Under the pieces are notes generated by a model. That model worked only from the letters and a program-made list of their open reading frames with translations, was not told the origin of the DNA and did not search any database. A program made the position numbers and the translations under genes. Positions 8,259 through 16,513 of a stretch of DNA of 38,741 bases are shown here, piece after piece; the stretch's first letter is position 1; every line of letters begins with the position of its first letter. Source of the DNA: Rickettsiales bacterium (lineage in GTDB: Bacteria; Pseudomonadota; Alphaproteobacteria; Rs-D84). The stretch lies in the NCBI GenBank assembly GCA_031267375.1, contig JAIRZE010000086.1, positions 1 to 38,741 on the forward strand. Direction: 5' to 3'.

Positions 8259-8848
8259 GCTATAACGAAATAGAACTTAAAAGAATACAGAAAAGCCGCG
8301 ATATACCGGCTTTTTTCTTTGTAAAACCACTGTACAACAGCGCGAAAAGCTTGTCCGCCGGCCGCCCCATATATGATCCGGTAATAATGCTGCAAGTTGA
8401 CACTGGCGGAACAGCAACTGTTGAAATAAAAGAATTTGCCGCGACGCCTGAATTAAAAAAACTGTATTCTGACGCTTGGAAATTTTTTGAAACCTATCAG
8501 GCGCCGCAGGTAAGAACCGGTATAAACGATCTGGAAATAGAAGAGCTGGCCGAACAGCACCCAGAAATTTATAGGGAATATATAAAGAATTGCAAAACCG
8601 CAACCGGGATAAGCGGGACACTAATTGAAGAACTGAACATTATTCCGATATCGGTGGTCCAAGAGTTGAAATCAATAGGTGTGTTTTATATAGAGCAGAT
8701 CTGGGATGAAACCGTGCCAACCGAAATTATAACAAGGGAAATATTGGACGCGGCCAAGCGCTATAAAAAGCTGTCCGAGCATAATTTTGATCTGAATCAG
8801 CTGGCCGACACGATAGACCAACTTTGCGATAAATTGGAAAATAAATAA
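8255..8848 (+). CDS. Phage protein of unknown function coupled to groEL-like gene
   Basis: A 197-residue protein starting inside the chaperonin stop codon (ATGA). The N-terminal half is mixed alpha/beta (ARPIYDPVIMLQVDTGGTATVEI is strand-rich). The middle contains LEIEELAEQHPEIYREYI. The C-terminal half has a short helix-hairpin-like segment (ISVVQELKSIGVFYIEQI), a pattern I associate with small virion-module proteins of tailed phages, followed by a coiled coil. No catalytic motif is visible. Tight coupling suggests a head-assembly or chaperonin-accessory role, which is inference. Confidence 0.75.
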   Translation: MSYNEIELKRIQKSRDIPAFFFVKPLYNSAKSLSAGRPIYDPVIMLQVDTGGTATVEIKEFAATPELKKLYSDAWKFFETYQAPQVRTGINDLEIEELAEQHPEIYREYIKNCKTATGISGTLIEELNIIPISVVQELKSIGVFYIEQIWDETVPTEIITREILDAAKRYKKLSEHNFDLNQLADTIDQLCDKLENK

Positions 8849-8853
8849 GGATA

Positions 8854-9339
8854 ATGAATAATAAAAAGCCGATTTTAAGCGAGATTTTAGCATTAGGGGC
8901 TGCCGAGGTGCCACAGCCAACCAGTGGGTCAGTATTATCCCAATTATGTGATTCTATCGGAGTTCCAAAACAAATGTTAGATCGTCAACTGCAAGCATCA
9001 CGAGCAAATGCAGATATGACAGCCCGAAATTACATATTAGGCGATACTGACGATTATTGGCACAGGCTGGCAGTCGCAGAGCAGGCAAATAAGGGTGTTA
9101 TTCCAGGGCGCTTAGCTTTGTTGTTGGGGCGAGCCAAGGAAGATTTGGTTGATCTTCCGTATTATACATATAAAGACGGCTTGTCCAAAGCTTTGGAGTA
9201 CCGAAGAAAAGACTTGCAAAGGAATTCTGACGGATATAAAATAGGGCGTGAAACACCTGCATCGCGATTAAGCGAAGTTTTGGAATTTTATAAAAATAAC
9301 TCTTTGAAAGATTGGTGGTTAAAATATGGCGATAAATAA
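8854..9339 (+). CDS. Hypothetical soluble protein
   Basis: A 161-residue protein not recognised. It is predicted helical and soluble (MTARNYILGDTDDYWHRLAVAEQANKG; many Arg/Lys in the second half), with no signal peptide. It overlaps a small exported-peptide gene by 14 bp, and the pair is closed by a strong terminator. Base composition is more AT-rich than the flanking head genes. This fits a late-acquired accessory (moron-like) pair, but no independent promoter is clear. Confidence 0.65.
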   Translation: MNNKKPILSEILALGAAEVPQPTSGSVLSQLCDSIGVPKQMLDRQLQASRANADMTARNYILGDTDDYWHRLAVAEQANKGVIPGRLALLLGRAKEDLVDLPYYTYKDGLSKALEYRRKDLQRNSDGYKIGRETPASRLSEVLEFYKNNSLKDWWLKYGDK

Positions 9340-9520
9340 ATATATTAAAATTCCACTATGTATTATAAGTGTATGGGTTATATGCGTGTTTGGCGCCGCC
9401 GCAATATTTCCGTCGTTTGAAAATATTGACGAAGCGCGTGGATGCGGCAAAGCTGAGTTTTCAGTTCCACAAAATTGTGTTATAGGTGGCGATCCGACAA
9501 TCTGGTGTCATACTTGTTAA
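9326..9520 (+). CDS. Small membrane/exported Cys-containing peptide
   Basis: A 64-residue product with one hydrophobic N-terminal segment (residues about 9-28, IPLCIISVWVICVFGAAAIF) and a short tail holding four cysteines (GCGKAE, QNCVI, WCHTC). It could be a secreted disulfide-bonded peptide or a membrane-anchored periplasmic tail. It overlaps the upstream gene and is followed by a terminator. Small exported phage peptides often act in superinfection exclusion, but nothing here proves that. Confidence 0.6.
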   Translation: MAINKYIKIPLCIISVWVICVFGAAAIFPSFENIDEARGCGKAEFSVPQNCVIGGDPTIWCHTC

Positions 9521-9540
9521 AATTTGTATTATAATTCAAA

Positions 9541-9567
9541 AAACACCCGCAAAAGCGGGTGTTTTTA
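9541..9567 (+). terminator. Rho-independent terminator
   Basis: AAACACCCGC-AAAA-GCGGGTGTTTTT: a 10-bp stem ending in a T-run, after the small Cys peptide gene. It separates the head/chaperonin block from the tail block. Confidence 0.88.
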
Positions 9568-9600
9568 ATTGTTCGTAAACAGGGGCAAAATGAGGAAAAA

Positions 9601-10647
9601 ATGAAGTTTTATGAAATCTTAAATGAAGTTTTGATAAAGGTCAATTTGACGCAGAATCAGACACTAAAACCGTTTGGTTCCGGCAGTCCGGAAATATTGG
9701 AATTAATATCACTGTTGAATGACTTGCTTCGCTCGTTCCCTGTGCAAGAAAAAATAACAGAATGTCTGGATGTATGTAATTTTAGAGTTTATTCGCCTTG
9801 GACACAAGGCACGGAATACAAAGTTGGGGATTGTGTATCCGGAATGTACCTTGGCAAACCGGTAGCTTATCAGGTTTTGTCTGGCGGCATATCCAACACA
9901 GAGCCAAACGGCGGGGGTATATTCTCTATGAATGTGTCGCCAAATTGGATTGGCGGCACACTTGTGCAGAGTACACAGGAATATATCAACGATAAGAGCG
10001 CGTGGCGTCCGGTCAATACTATGGTTTGCGGTAATGTCGCACCCAGCGGCAAGCAAGCGGAGTTTGTAGACGATATCGGGTGTGTATGGGTTCGCATACG
10101 CGATGTTTTGTATTGGAAAAATCTGGGCCCGGAATATTGCTATCCACTGGATGTAATCGCCCCGAATTGCGCAACGATTGCACCCAACACACTTTACAAT
10201 AAAACCACCAACCGCCAACTGAAAGAAATCAGCGCCGCGCAGTGGCAATTTAATGCCGCTCACAATATAACCGCGGCAAATGCGTATTATTCCATTTTTA
10301 ACAAAGCAATTAACCTGTTTCCCGGTTTTTCACAAAGGGATGAAATATCGTTTATGTATTATCGCAAGGATCTGGTGCAGGACGCATACGGCGAGATTAA
10401 GGACAGGTTTACCGAAGATGATGACGAGCTGTTATACATTCCCGATCAATTGTTTATTTGGGGCGCGGCCGAGCTTTGGCTGAAAATGAAAGGCTTTGAT
10501 GCAACCTTTGCCGGTATGCGGCTGCACGATGAGTTGTTGCCGGCATACCGCGCGCGTCAGCAAAATACCCAAAGAATCAGCCTGTGCGGCGACGGACCCG
10601 CCGCGTCAATGGTTCCGGACGGAAATTGGAAAATAATAACGGATTAA
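9601..10647 (+). CDS. Head-tail adaptor / tail tubular A-like protein
   Basis: This 348-residue protein starts at the ATG at 9601, preceded by GAGG; an upstream in-frame ATG at 9559 overlaps the terminator and is unlikely. The C-terminal part (INLFPGFSQRDEISFMYYRKDL, then LYIPDQLFIWGAAELWLKMKG) and the helical start (ILELISLLNDLL) resemble podovirus gp4/tail-tubular-A adaptors that plug the portal after packaging. An insert (about residues 65-150) with WTQGTEYKVGDCVSG and a second Trp-rich strand looks like a small carbohydrate-binding module. The next gene starts 3 bp downstream and encodes the expected nozzle/hub. Confidence 0.65.
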   Translation: MKFYEILNEVLIKVNLTQNQTLKPFGSGSPEILELISLLNDLLRSFPVQEKITECLDVCNFRVYSPWTQGTEYKVGDCVSGMYLGKPVAYQVLSGGISNTEPNGGGIFSMNVSPNWIGGTLVQSTQEYINDKSAWRPVNTMVCGNVAPSGKQAEFVDDIGCVWVRIRDVLYWKNLGPEYCYPLDVIAPNCATIAPNTLYNKTTNRQLKEISAAQWQFNAAHNITAANAYYSIFNKAINLFPGFSQRDEISFMYYRKDLVQDAYGEIKDRFTEDDDELLYIPDQLFIWGAAELWLKMKGFDATFAGMRLHDELLPAYRARQQNTQRISLCGDGPAASMVPDGNWKIITD

Positions 10648-10650
10648 ACT

Positions 10651-12159
10651 ATGCGCTGGAAAGAATCTGCACCAATCAATGGATTAGATCTAAAATCTTT
10701 GAAATCGGAAGTCCAAGACGGCTTTGCATTGCAGCTGAATAACCTGCTGCCGGATTTTGGCGCGGTAAAGGTCAGGCGCGGTTATTTCCCACTGATTAAC
10801 TTTAATACGCTGATGCCCGTAACGCGCATTATGAAGTTTGCAGATGCAAAGCAAATGATATACGCGTCCGGCAGTCAGCTTTTTATAAACGGAAGCCCGA
10901 TTTACACGGGCGCACAATCCGATTACTGGGTGGAAGCTTACCTGAAACATAACCTGTACCTGTGCAATGGTTTTGACACGGCAAAAGTTTACAATGGCAC
11001 AGCAGTCAGCGATATAGGGTTTACGAATGCCCTGGTATCTATCCAGAATTACGCCTGGTGCGCGAATCTGAATGGCGAGATTGTTTTCGGGATGCCAAAT
11101 TCTTTGGATATTTATGCGCCCGGAGTCGGCGTGGTATCCGGGCCGCTGAATCTGTTCAGCCTTTCTCAGTACGCCAAGCGCGGCGGATATATCGTATGCG
11201 CGGTATCCTGGGGACGCGACGCGTCCGACGGGTTTCATTCATATTCCGGCTTTTATACATCCGAGGGCGAGCTGATAGTTTATGAGGGCGCGGGATTCGG
11301 CGACGCGTCCGGCGATGTGTCGCTGGTGGGTAATTTTTATATCGGCCGCCCGCTGGGGCCGCGGCCGTACATAAATTACGGCGCGGAAATAATATTCATA
11401 ACCCAATCCGGGCTGATGCCGATGTCCGCAATCGTTGCAAACGGCGAAGTCATTAAGCGGTCTGATTTGTTCAGCGATTTAATCAACAATCTGTTCGCTG
11501 ACGGACCAAACAGCCAAGAATGGTGCGCGCATATTTCGCCAAAACAAAATATTGCCATTTTCAACCTGCCGGCCGAATATGGCAACCGCCAAGCGGTTAT
11601 GAACATAAACACCGGCGCGTGGAGTACTTTCAGCGGCTTTGATGCGCTGGATTTTGCTGATGATTTTGACGGCAACCTACTGATTGCAGGGCGCGACGGC
11701 ACGGTGTATCAATACGGCGGCCTTTCCGATAACGGCGGCCAAATTGAAACAACAATTCAATTCCGCTATTCAAAATGCGGCACTGATTATAATAAGCTGT
11801 TTAAGCTATTCGGCCTACGGTTGGAATCATCGGACGAGATTCGGCCGACATTTACGGTTGCAAAAGATTACTTGGATAAAACGCTGGGGTTTTCCGAATC
11901 CGCGGGCAATACCGGCAATGACTGGGCTATAACCGATGACCCGAATCCCGCGCTGGCAGATCCGACAGATCCGTCAGTTGGAATATTCTGGGACAGCGAA
12001 AAGTGGGGCGGCCTTTATCCGAAAGAGCTTTATAAATGGCATTCAATATCCGGATACGGACAGGCGCTGTCTGTAATTTGCAATATATCAACAAAAGATA
12101 TTGATTATAAAATTTATGAAAATCTTTATGAATTTGAAGTGTCAAGGGGCAAGTTATGA
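10651..12159 (+). CDS. Tail nozzle/hub protein (gp10 / tail tubular B-like)
   Basis: This 502-residue protein is beta-rich with repeated blade-like segments (VTRIMKFADAKQMIYASGSQLFING; YLKHNLYLCNGFDTAKVYNG; FDGNLLIAGRDGTVYQYGG), a beta-propeller-type plan shared with stabilisation/nozzle proteins of short-tailed phages. The N-terminal LNNLLPDFGAVKVRRGY motif is characteristic of this group. It would form the distal part of the short tail, attached to the adaptor encoded upstream. The stop overlaps the next start (ATGA). Confidence 0.75.
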   Translation: MRWKESAPINGLDLKSLKSEVQDGFALQLNNLLPDFGAVKVRRGYFPLINFNTLMPVTRIMKFADAKQMIYASGSQLFINGSPIYTGAQSDYWVEAYLKHNLYLCNGFDTAKVYNGTAVSDIGFTNALVSIQNYAWCANLNGEIVFGMPNSLDIYAPGVGVVSGPLNLFSLSQYAKRGGYIVCAVSWGRDASDGFHSYSGFYTSEGELIVYEGAGFGDASGDVSLVGNFYIGRPLGPRPYINYGAEIIFITQSGLMPMSAIVANGEVIKRSDLFSDLINNLFADGPNSQEWCAHISPKQNIAIFNLPAEYGNRQAVMNINTGAWSTFSGFDALDFADDFDGNLLIAGRDGTVYQYGGLSDNGGQIETTIQFRYSKCGTDYNKLFKLFGLRLESSDEIRPTFTVAKDYLDKTLGFSESAGNTGNDWAITDDPNPALADPTDPSVGIFWDSEKWGGLYPKELYKWHSISGYGQALSVICNISTKDIDYKIYENLYEFEVSRGKL

Positions 12160-12599
12160 GATTAACATACTATGCCTATCCCAATGGCGCCGTGTTTTTT
12201 AATTGGTGCAACAAGAAATTAAAGGGCAGATTAACGCAGTATAATTTTGTGCTTGCAATACAAGAAGAATCTGGTAAGATAAAAGGCGTAGTGGTTCTTA
12301 CCACATTTCCGCATAATCTGTATATAGACTGTGCTGGAATAGGAATGTGGCTGACACGCGACATTCTGAACAATATATTTAATTTCTGTTTCAAAAATTT
12401 ATCCTATAAAAGAATAACAGCCCTGACCAGTGCCAAGAATCACCGGGTGCACAAGTTTATATCGCGCCTGGGGTTTCGGCGCGAAGCTGTTCAAAAATAT
12501 GCTTGGGACGGGGAAATAGCTATGTGGACATTCGGTTTAGTTTGGGAAAACTGGTGCGCCACAAAATTTTATAAAAAAGGAAGAAAAAATGCCGGTTAA
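12156..12599 (+). CDS. GNAT-family N-acetyltransferase
   Basis: This 147-residue protein has GNAT features: a central strand/loop (SGKIKGVVVLTTFP), a helix preceding ITALTSAKNHRVHKFISRLGF, where N-x-R-x-x-x-F-x-x-x-L-GF is the classical acetyl-CoA/beta-6 element, and a final strand (YAWDGEIAMWTFGL). Such acetyltransferases are recurrent in tail modules of podoviruses and may modify virion or host proteins; the substrate is unknown. It overlaps genes on both sides (4 bp upstream, 11 bp downstream). Confidence 0.75.
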   Translation: MRLTYYAYPNGAVFFNWCNKKLKGRLTQYNFVLAIQEESGKIKGVVVLTTFPHNLYIDCAGIGMWLTRDILNNIFNFCFKNLSYKRITALTSAKNHRVHKFISRLGFRREAVQKYAWDGEIAMWTFGLVWENWCATKFYKKGRKNAG

Positions 12600-14046
12600 C
12601 GCCAATACTGGAATTTTTACGAAAATTTATACCTGGGTGCAGGATGCGCTGAATGGCGTTAAAATTTCTGCGAACAGATTTGACGCGCAAGAAAATGATA
12701 TAGCAAACGCTATAAACGCCCAAATGGACCGGGCGGGAAAAAAAAGACCCACGGCAGATTGGGATATGAATCAGTTTAAGCTGACCAACCTGCGGCCGGG
12801 AAGCAATACAAACGATGGCGCGACATACGGCCAGATTCAAGCATTGCTCGCGCGGCACGCGTCCACGACGGCATTCGGCAATATTATGTTAGCGACTTTG
12901 GCTGAGGGGTTAGCCGGAACAGATACCCAGAAAGCCATTACGCCGAACATACTAAAAATGGTAGTGGATTACATATCAAATCAGCAGAATTCATTGCCGC
13001 CGAATTATGTCTGGGGGTTCGCAAATAACATCAATGATCAAATCAGATACAACTTGTTTCCCGGGGCGGGGTATGATTCAGCTGGTCAAAATCAGATTGT
13101 TTTACCGAGCAATATAACAAAGGATACAACCATAGTTTGGTCCGAGGGGAATAATGGCGGAACTTTGCCGTCCAGCATATCTAATATAAGCGGCAGATTT
13201 TATTTGTTTGTGATTTCAAAAGTAAATTCGCCTGCCACACCGGGAAAGCTGACAACGACAGATATTTCTGCTAATATTACGAATTTTCAACAATGCACAA
13301 ATGGTGCGATAAATATCAATGTGGACGGTATAGATTATCAATTGACGGGGTTAAATTTTTCCACGGTCGGCACTGTGGCGGATATTGCGATGATAATAAA
13401 CGGAGTTTTGCAGCATTCGTCAATAGTTGCAAATGGAAACACCTTAGTATGGTCCAGCAATAAGACCGGATCGCAAAGTTCTGTATCAATCAGTTCCGCG
13501 GCATCTGGCACCGATTTATATGGGGCTGCGTATTTGAATGGCGCGGATGCAACAACCACCGACGGTTATGATGTGGCTTTTGGCACATCTGACAGCGGAA
13601 TAGACATAGATCCCAATGCGTCCAATTTAATGGCTACATCCGGGGCCCCGTATGTTGCGGGATACAGATATTTCAAACTTATAGGCATTGGAAATCTTAA
13701 TAATGGCCAGATTTCCGGGCTGGATTCGCTGGTGGCGCCGCAGTTCCAGCGCCCGTCTGTGGGGCTGGGTACAATATCCGGAACAGTCAGCCTGCGCGAG
13801 GGTGTTAATTATACAGCGACAATCGGAGGCGAGACATTTTTCGCCTTACCCCCGATCGCCGCGCACAATACGATAATAAATATGACCGTGGCTATGGATC
13901 AAAATAATAGCGCGGTTGATATTGGCACAGAAACTTACTTTAACAGCGCGCCGCCCGCAACAATTGCGGGCGCTATATATGATTGTTTTTGGCAATACGA
14001 CACACTTATTGGCAAATGGAAATTCGGCAGAGTTTGGGTGGTATAA
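12589..14046 (+). CDS. Tail fibre / appendage protein
   Basis: A 485-residue fibre. The N-terminus has the anchor typical of podovirus fibres (ISANRFDAQENDIANAINAQMDR, then DWDMNQFKLTNLRPG), followed by the trimer-stalk motif GLAGTDTQKAITPNILK (about 105-125). Residues about 215-335 form a beta-rich module (ININVDGIDYQLTGLNF, VADIAMIINGVLQ, LVWSSN) like the repeat in DUF3383/flagellar-hook-type proteins, an unusual insert for a fibre. The C-terminus is a beta-sandwich-like tip (TIIGTETYFNSA region, ending WKFGRVWVV). It abuts the glycine-rich adhesin without a gap. Role: receptor binding at the cell surface. Confidence 0.75.
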   Translation: MPVNANTGIFTKIYTWVQDALNGVKISANRFDAQENDIANAINAQMDRAGKKRPTADWDMNQFKLTNLRPGSNTNDGATYGQIQALLARHASTTAFGNIMLATLAEGLAGTDTQKAITPNILKMVVDYISNQQNSLPPNYVWGFANNINDQIRYNLFPGAGYDSAGQNQIVLPSNITKDTTIVWSEGNNGGTLPSSISNISGRFYLFVISKVNSPATPGKLTTTDISANITNFQQCTNGAININVDGIDYQLTGLNFSTVGTVADIAMIINGVLQHSSIVANGNTLVWSSNKTGSQSSVSISSAASGTDLYGAAYLNGADATTTDGYDVAFGTSDSGIDIDPNASNLMATSGAPYVAGYRYFKLIGIGNLNNGQISGLDSLVAPQFQRPSVGLGTISGTVSLREGVNYTATIGGETFFALPPIAAHNTIINMTVAMDQNNSAVDIGTETYFNSAPPATIAGAIYDCFWQYDTLIGKWKFGRVWVV

Positions 14047-14856
14047 ATGATAGAAAAAAAGCTGTTTCTTAATCAACCGGCTGCGAACGATATTTTGGTG
14101 GCAATATCCGGCGCAAGTCAGTTTACGGATATGTCCCGCGTATTCGCGCCCGGCATTTATGAAATGTCCATAGGCGGCGGATCCGGTCAAAATGTAAACG
14201 GCACAAGCTTTGTTCAGCAATTCAGTGTCAGCGATTACTTTTATTTTAATGCGTATTGCGGCAGCAATAATACAGATCCGCGGATTGGGGGTACTAATCC
14301 GTATGCTGGACAATTTAAGGCGAATTCAGTGCTGAGATACAGCGGAGTGTTTGGCGGAAATGGCGAAAGCGACGGCATATTCGGGGGCGCTGGCGGTATA
14401 GGCGAAGATCAAGGCAAGCAACTTGGCGGTGGCGGCGGCAATGCGCTGGGGAATGCTTATTCTATAGGTGGCTATAACGCCGCCGACGGATCTGGCGGCG
14501 CAGGCAGCGCGGCGCACTGTATGCCGCTTACCAAATCGGATGGCGTCAGTCTTCCGGAATTTGGCGTTGATTATTTAAGGTGCTTTCACTGCGGCGGCGC
14601 GGGCGGCCGCGGTAATAGCTGGTCATACGGCGGCGGTGGCGGCGCTTATGGAAACGGAGCGCAAGGCAATGGGGCAAATGGTCTGAGTTATATAGGTGGT
14701 ATTGGCACCGGTGGCACCGAAATTGGAGCCGCATCAGGCGTTAGTGCGGGCAAGGCGTGGTTTGATGGCGCAAGCTGGATAGATTTGGGTGTAGGCAATT
14801 CAAGCGCCGCGCCTGTGCAAACAATTAAACTGAAATTTATTTCAAGCGTGGTTTAG
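14047..14856 (+). CDS. Glycine-rich tail-tip adhesin
   Basis: This 269-residue protein starts immediately after the fibre stop (TAA ATG). From about residue 95 it is dominated by glycine clusters (GGAGGIGEDQGKQLGGGGGN, GGAGGRGNSWSYGGGGG, GNGAQGNGANG) separated by short variable loops. This is the architecture of gp38-like phage adhesins, in which polyglycine layers present receptor-binding loops. A Cys-x-x-C-like pair (RCFHCGG) and a hydrophobic C-terminal strand (IKLKFISSVV) follow. It probably caps the fibre encoded upstream and sets host range. Confidence 0.65.
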   Translation: MIEKKLFLNQPAANDILVAISGASQFTDMSRVFAPGIYEMSIGGGSGQNVNGTSFVQQFSVSDYFYFNAYCGSNNTDPRIGGTNPYAGQFKANSVLRYSGVFGGNGESDGIFGGAGGIGEDQGKQLGGGGGNALGNAYSIGGYNAADGSGGAGSAAHCMPLTKSDGVSLPEFGVDYLRCFHCGGAGGRGNSWSYGGGGGAYGNGAQGNGANGLSYIGGIGTGGTEIGAASGVSAGKAWFDGASWIDLGVGNSSAAPVQTIKLKFISSVV

Positions 14857-14865
14857 GAGAAAAAA

Positions 14866-15591
14866 ATGGGAAAAAGTCCAAGTATACCGACATACGATAC
14901 AGCGGCAGCGCAGAATGAGCAAATCTGGGCGGCCGATCAGAATCGTAAATACGGGCAAGTAAATTACAACGGATTGCAGGGTGGATATTCGTATCAAACC
15001 AATCCGGACGGAACGCAAACATTGGTTCAGAACGCATCATCGGCCGACAAAGCGCGGCAGAATCTGCAATCGCAATACCTTTCAGGTGTTGATCCGACAG
15101 AGTTATCAAACTTTAATGTAGATCCCAGTGTTGGGGCGAATGCGTACTGGAACGAGCAGATGACATATATGCAGCCCCAGTTCCAGCGCCAGACAAACGA
15201 TATTATAACTAATTTAGAAAAGCGCGGGATTCCGGCGGGTAGCCCACAGTTTAACCAAGCGATGCAAGAAGTCGCGGATGCCCAGAACCGGAGTATGGCG
15301 ACAACATCCGCAGGCGCGGTATCGGCCGGCCAGCAATATCAGACAAACGCCCTTAATAATATAATCAATAAGCAGGGGGCGCAGACTGGCGCAGCCGGAA
15401 GCTTGGCAAGCCAGATGTACCAAGTTAATCCATACAGCGGCACAGGCGGCACATTTGGCGGCACATACGACAGTCTGTACAACAGCCAAGTCCAGCAGGC
15501 CCAGCTGAAAGCCCAGCAACAAAACGCAATTATGGGTATGGTTGGTAGTATTGCTGGCGCAGGCGCCGGGGCTTTAACAGGGAGATTTTGA
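14866..15591 (+). CDS. Internal virion / DNA-ejection protein 1
   Basis: This 241-residue protein is Gln/Ala/Gly-rich and helical. It opens with SPSIPTYDTAAAQNEQIW and contains TNLEKRGIPAGSPQFNQAMQE, a pattern frequent in small internal proteins of podoviruses. It ends in a hydrophobic glycine-rich segment (IMGMVGSIAGAGAGALTG) able to insert in a membrane. It is the first of three consecutive genes with ejection-protein features (P22 gp7/gp20/gp16 or T7 gp14/15/16 logic). Role inferred from composition and order. Confidence 0.65.
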   Translation: MGKSPSIPTYDTAAAQNEQIWAADQNRKYGQVNYNGLQGGYSYQTNPDGTQTLVQNASSADKARQNLQSQYLSGVDPTELSNFNVDPSVGANAYWNEQMTYMQPQFQRQTNDIITNLEKRGIPAGSPQFNQAMQEVADAQNRSMATTSAGAVSAGQQYQTNALNNIINKQGAQTGAAGSLASQMYQVNPYSGTGGTFGGTYDSLYNSQVQQAQLKAQQQNAIMGMVGSIAGAGAGALTGRF

Positions 15592-15592
15592 T

Positions 15593-16513
15593 ATGAATCC
15601 GCAAACAGGAACCAATATATCGGTAGGCAACGCATTGCCGCAATCAATCGTGCCGGTTAGCAATTACACTCAGACACGATTACAGCCGTCGCTGGTGCAA
15701 CTTCTGAAAGAGCAACGCGATAAAATGACGGCCGGCCGTCAAGCGTATTCAGATGCGCGCGCCGCCGCTGAACCGGGTTATGTAGGTAGATTAAGTTCTG
15801 CGCTTAGCAACATAAAGCCGATTAATGACCCAATGGCAAATCCATTAGCCACGGCGCTAAGCAACTTTGGCGCGGCATTTGGTCAAACCCAACAGGCCGA
15901 GCAAAAGCGGATTGAAGCATCAGCGGATAAAGATTATATGGCGCTTCTTAAAGAAGCCGAGCAAGAAATGGATATGGCAAAGATTTTGGCGCAAGAAACG
16001 AATAAATTGGAAAATACCAATATGAAAGTTAATGACGGCGCCAACAGGGGCCCGAATCTGGGCACCGCCGCATTCTTTTTGGATCCAAAAATTAACGAAG
16101 ATATGGCGCTTTTGAACACCCAAGCGGGCCGGTGGGACACTAATAAATTTGATCCGACCGACAAGAATCAAGGCTGGTGGTCGCGGCAAGGCGTGGTAGC
16201 TATGCCTGGCAAAGATTACGGCATATCCAGTAGTGATAATGATGAGCGCGCGCGAAAATATCAAGAATGGTCAAATAAGGCGACGCAGAATTTTCAGTCC
16301 GATTTGAAAAGAATTTACGGAAGCCAGTTATCGGATGCAGAATCAAAACGATTTTTTGACACACTGGGCATAAGCCCGGTTATAGATCCGGCAGTGCGAC
16401 AAAGCCTTTATGATCAAGCTGTGGAGCGGTGGGCCTTGGAAAACGGATTACCGCCACCACAAAAGAACAATATAAATAAACCAGCAGGATTTGTAATTGA
16501 ACAGGTGCAATAA
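15593..16513 (+). CDS. Internal virion protein 2
   Basis: A 306-residue soluble helical protein (LLKEQRDKMTAGRQAYSDARAAAEPG; AEQKRIEASADKDYMALLKEAEQEMDMAKIL forms a long coiled coil). It has no enzymatic motif. It starts one base after the previous stop and its stop overlaps the start of the large ejection protein (TAATG). Likely part of the ejected complex inside the capsid. Confidence 0.6.
   Translation: MNPQTGTNISVGNALPQSIVPVSNYTQTRLQPSLVQLLKEQRDKMTAGRQAYSDARAAAEPGYVGRLSSALSNIKPINDPMANPLATALSNFGAAFGQTQQAEQKRIEASADKDYMALLKEAEQEMDMAKILAQETNKLENTNMKVNDGANRGPNLGTAAFFLDPKINEDMALLNTQAGRWDTNKFDPTDKNQGWWSRQGVVAMPGKDYGISSSDNDERARKYQEWSNKATQNFQSDLKRIYGSQLSDAESKRFFDTLGISPVIDPAVRQSLYDQAVERWALENGLPPPQKNNINKPAGFVIEQVQ

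Noticed and set aside
9559..9600. Upstream start for the head-tail adaptor gene
   Set aside because: It begins inside the terminator T-run without a ribosome-binding site, while 9601 has GAGG at good spacing.
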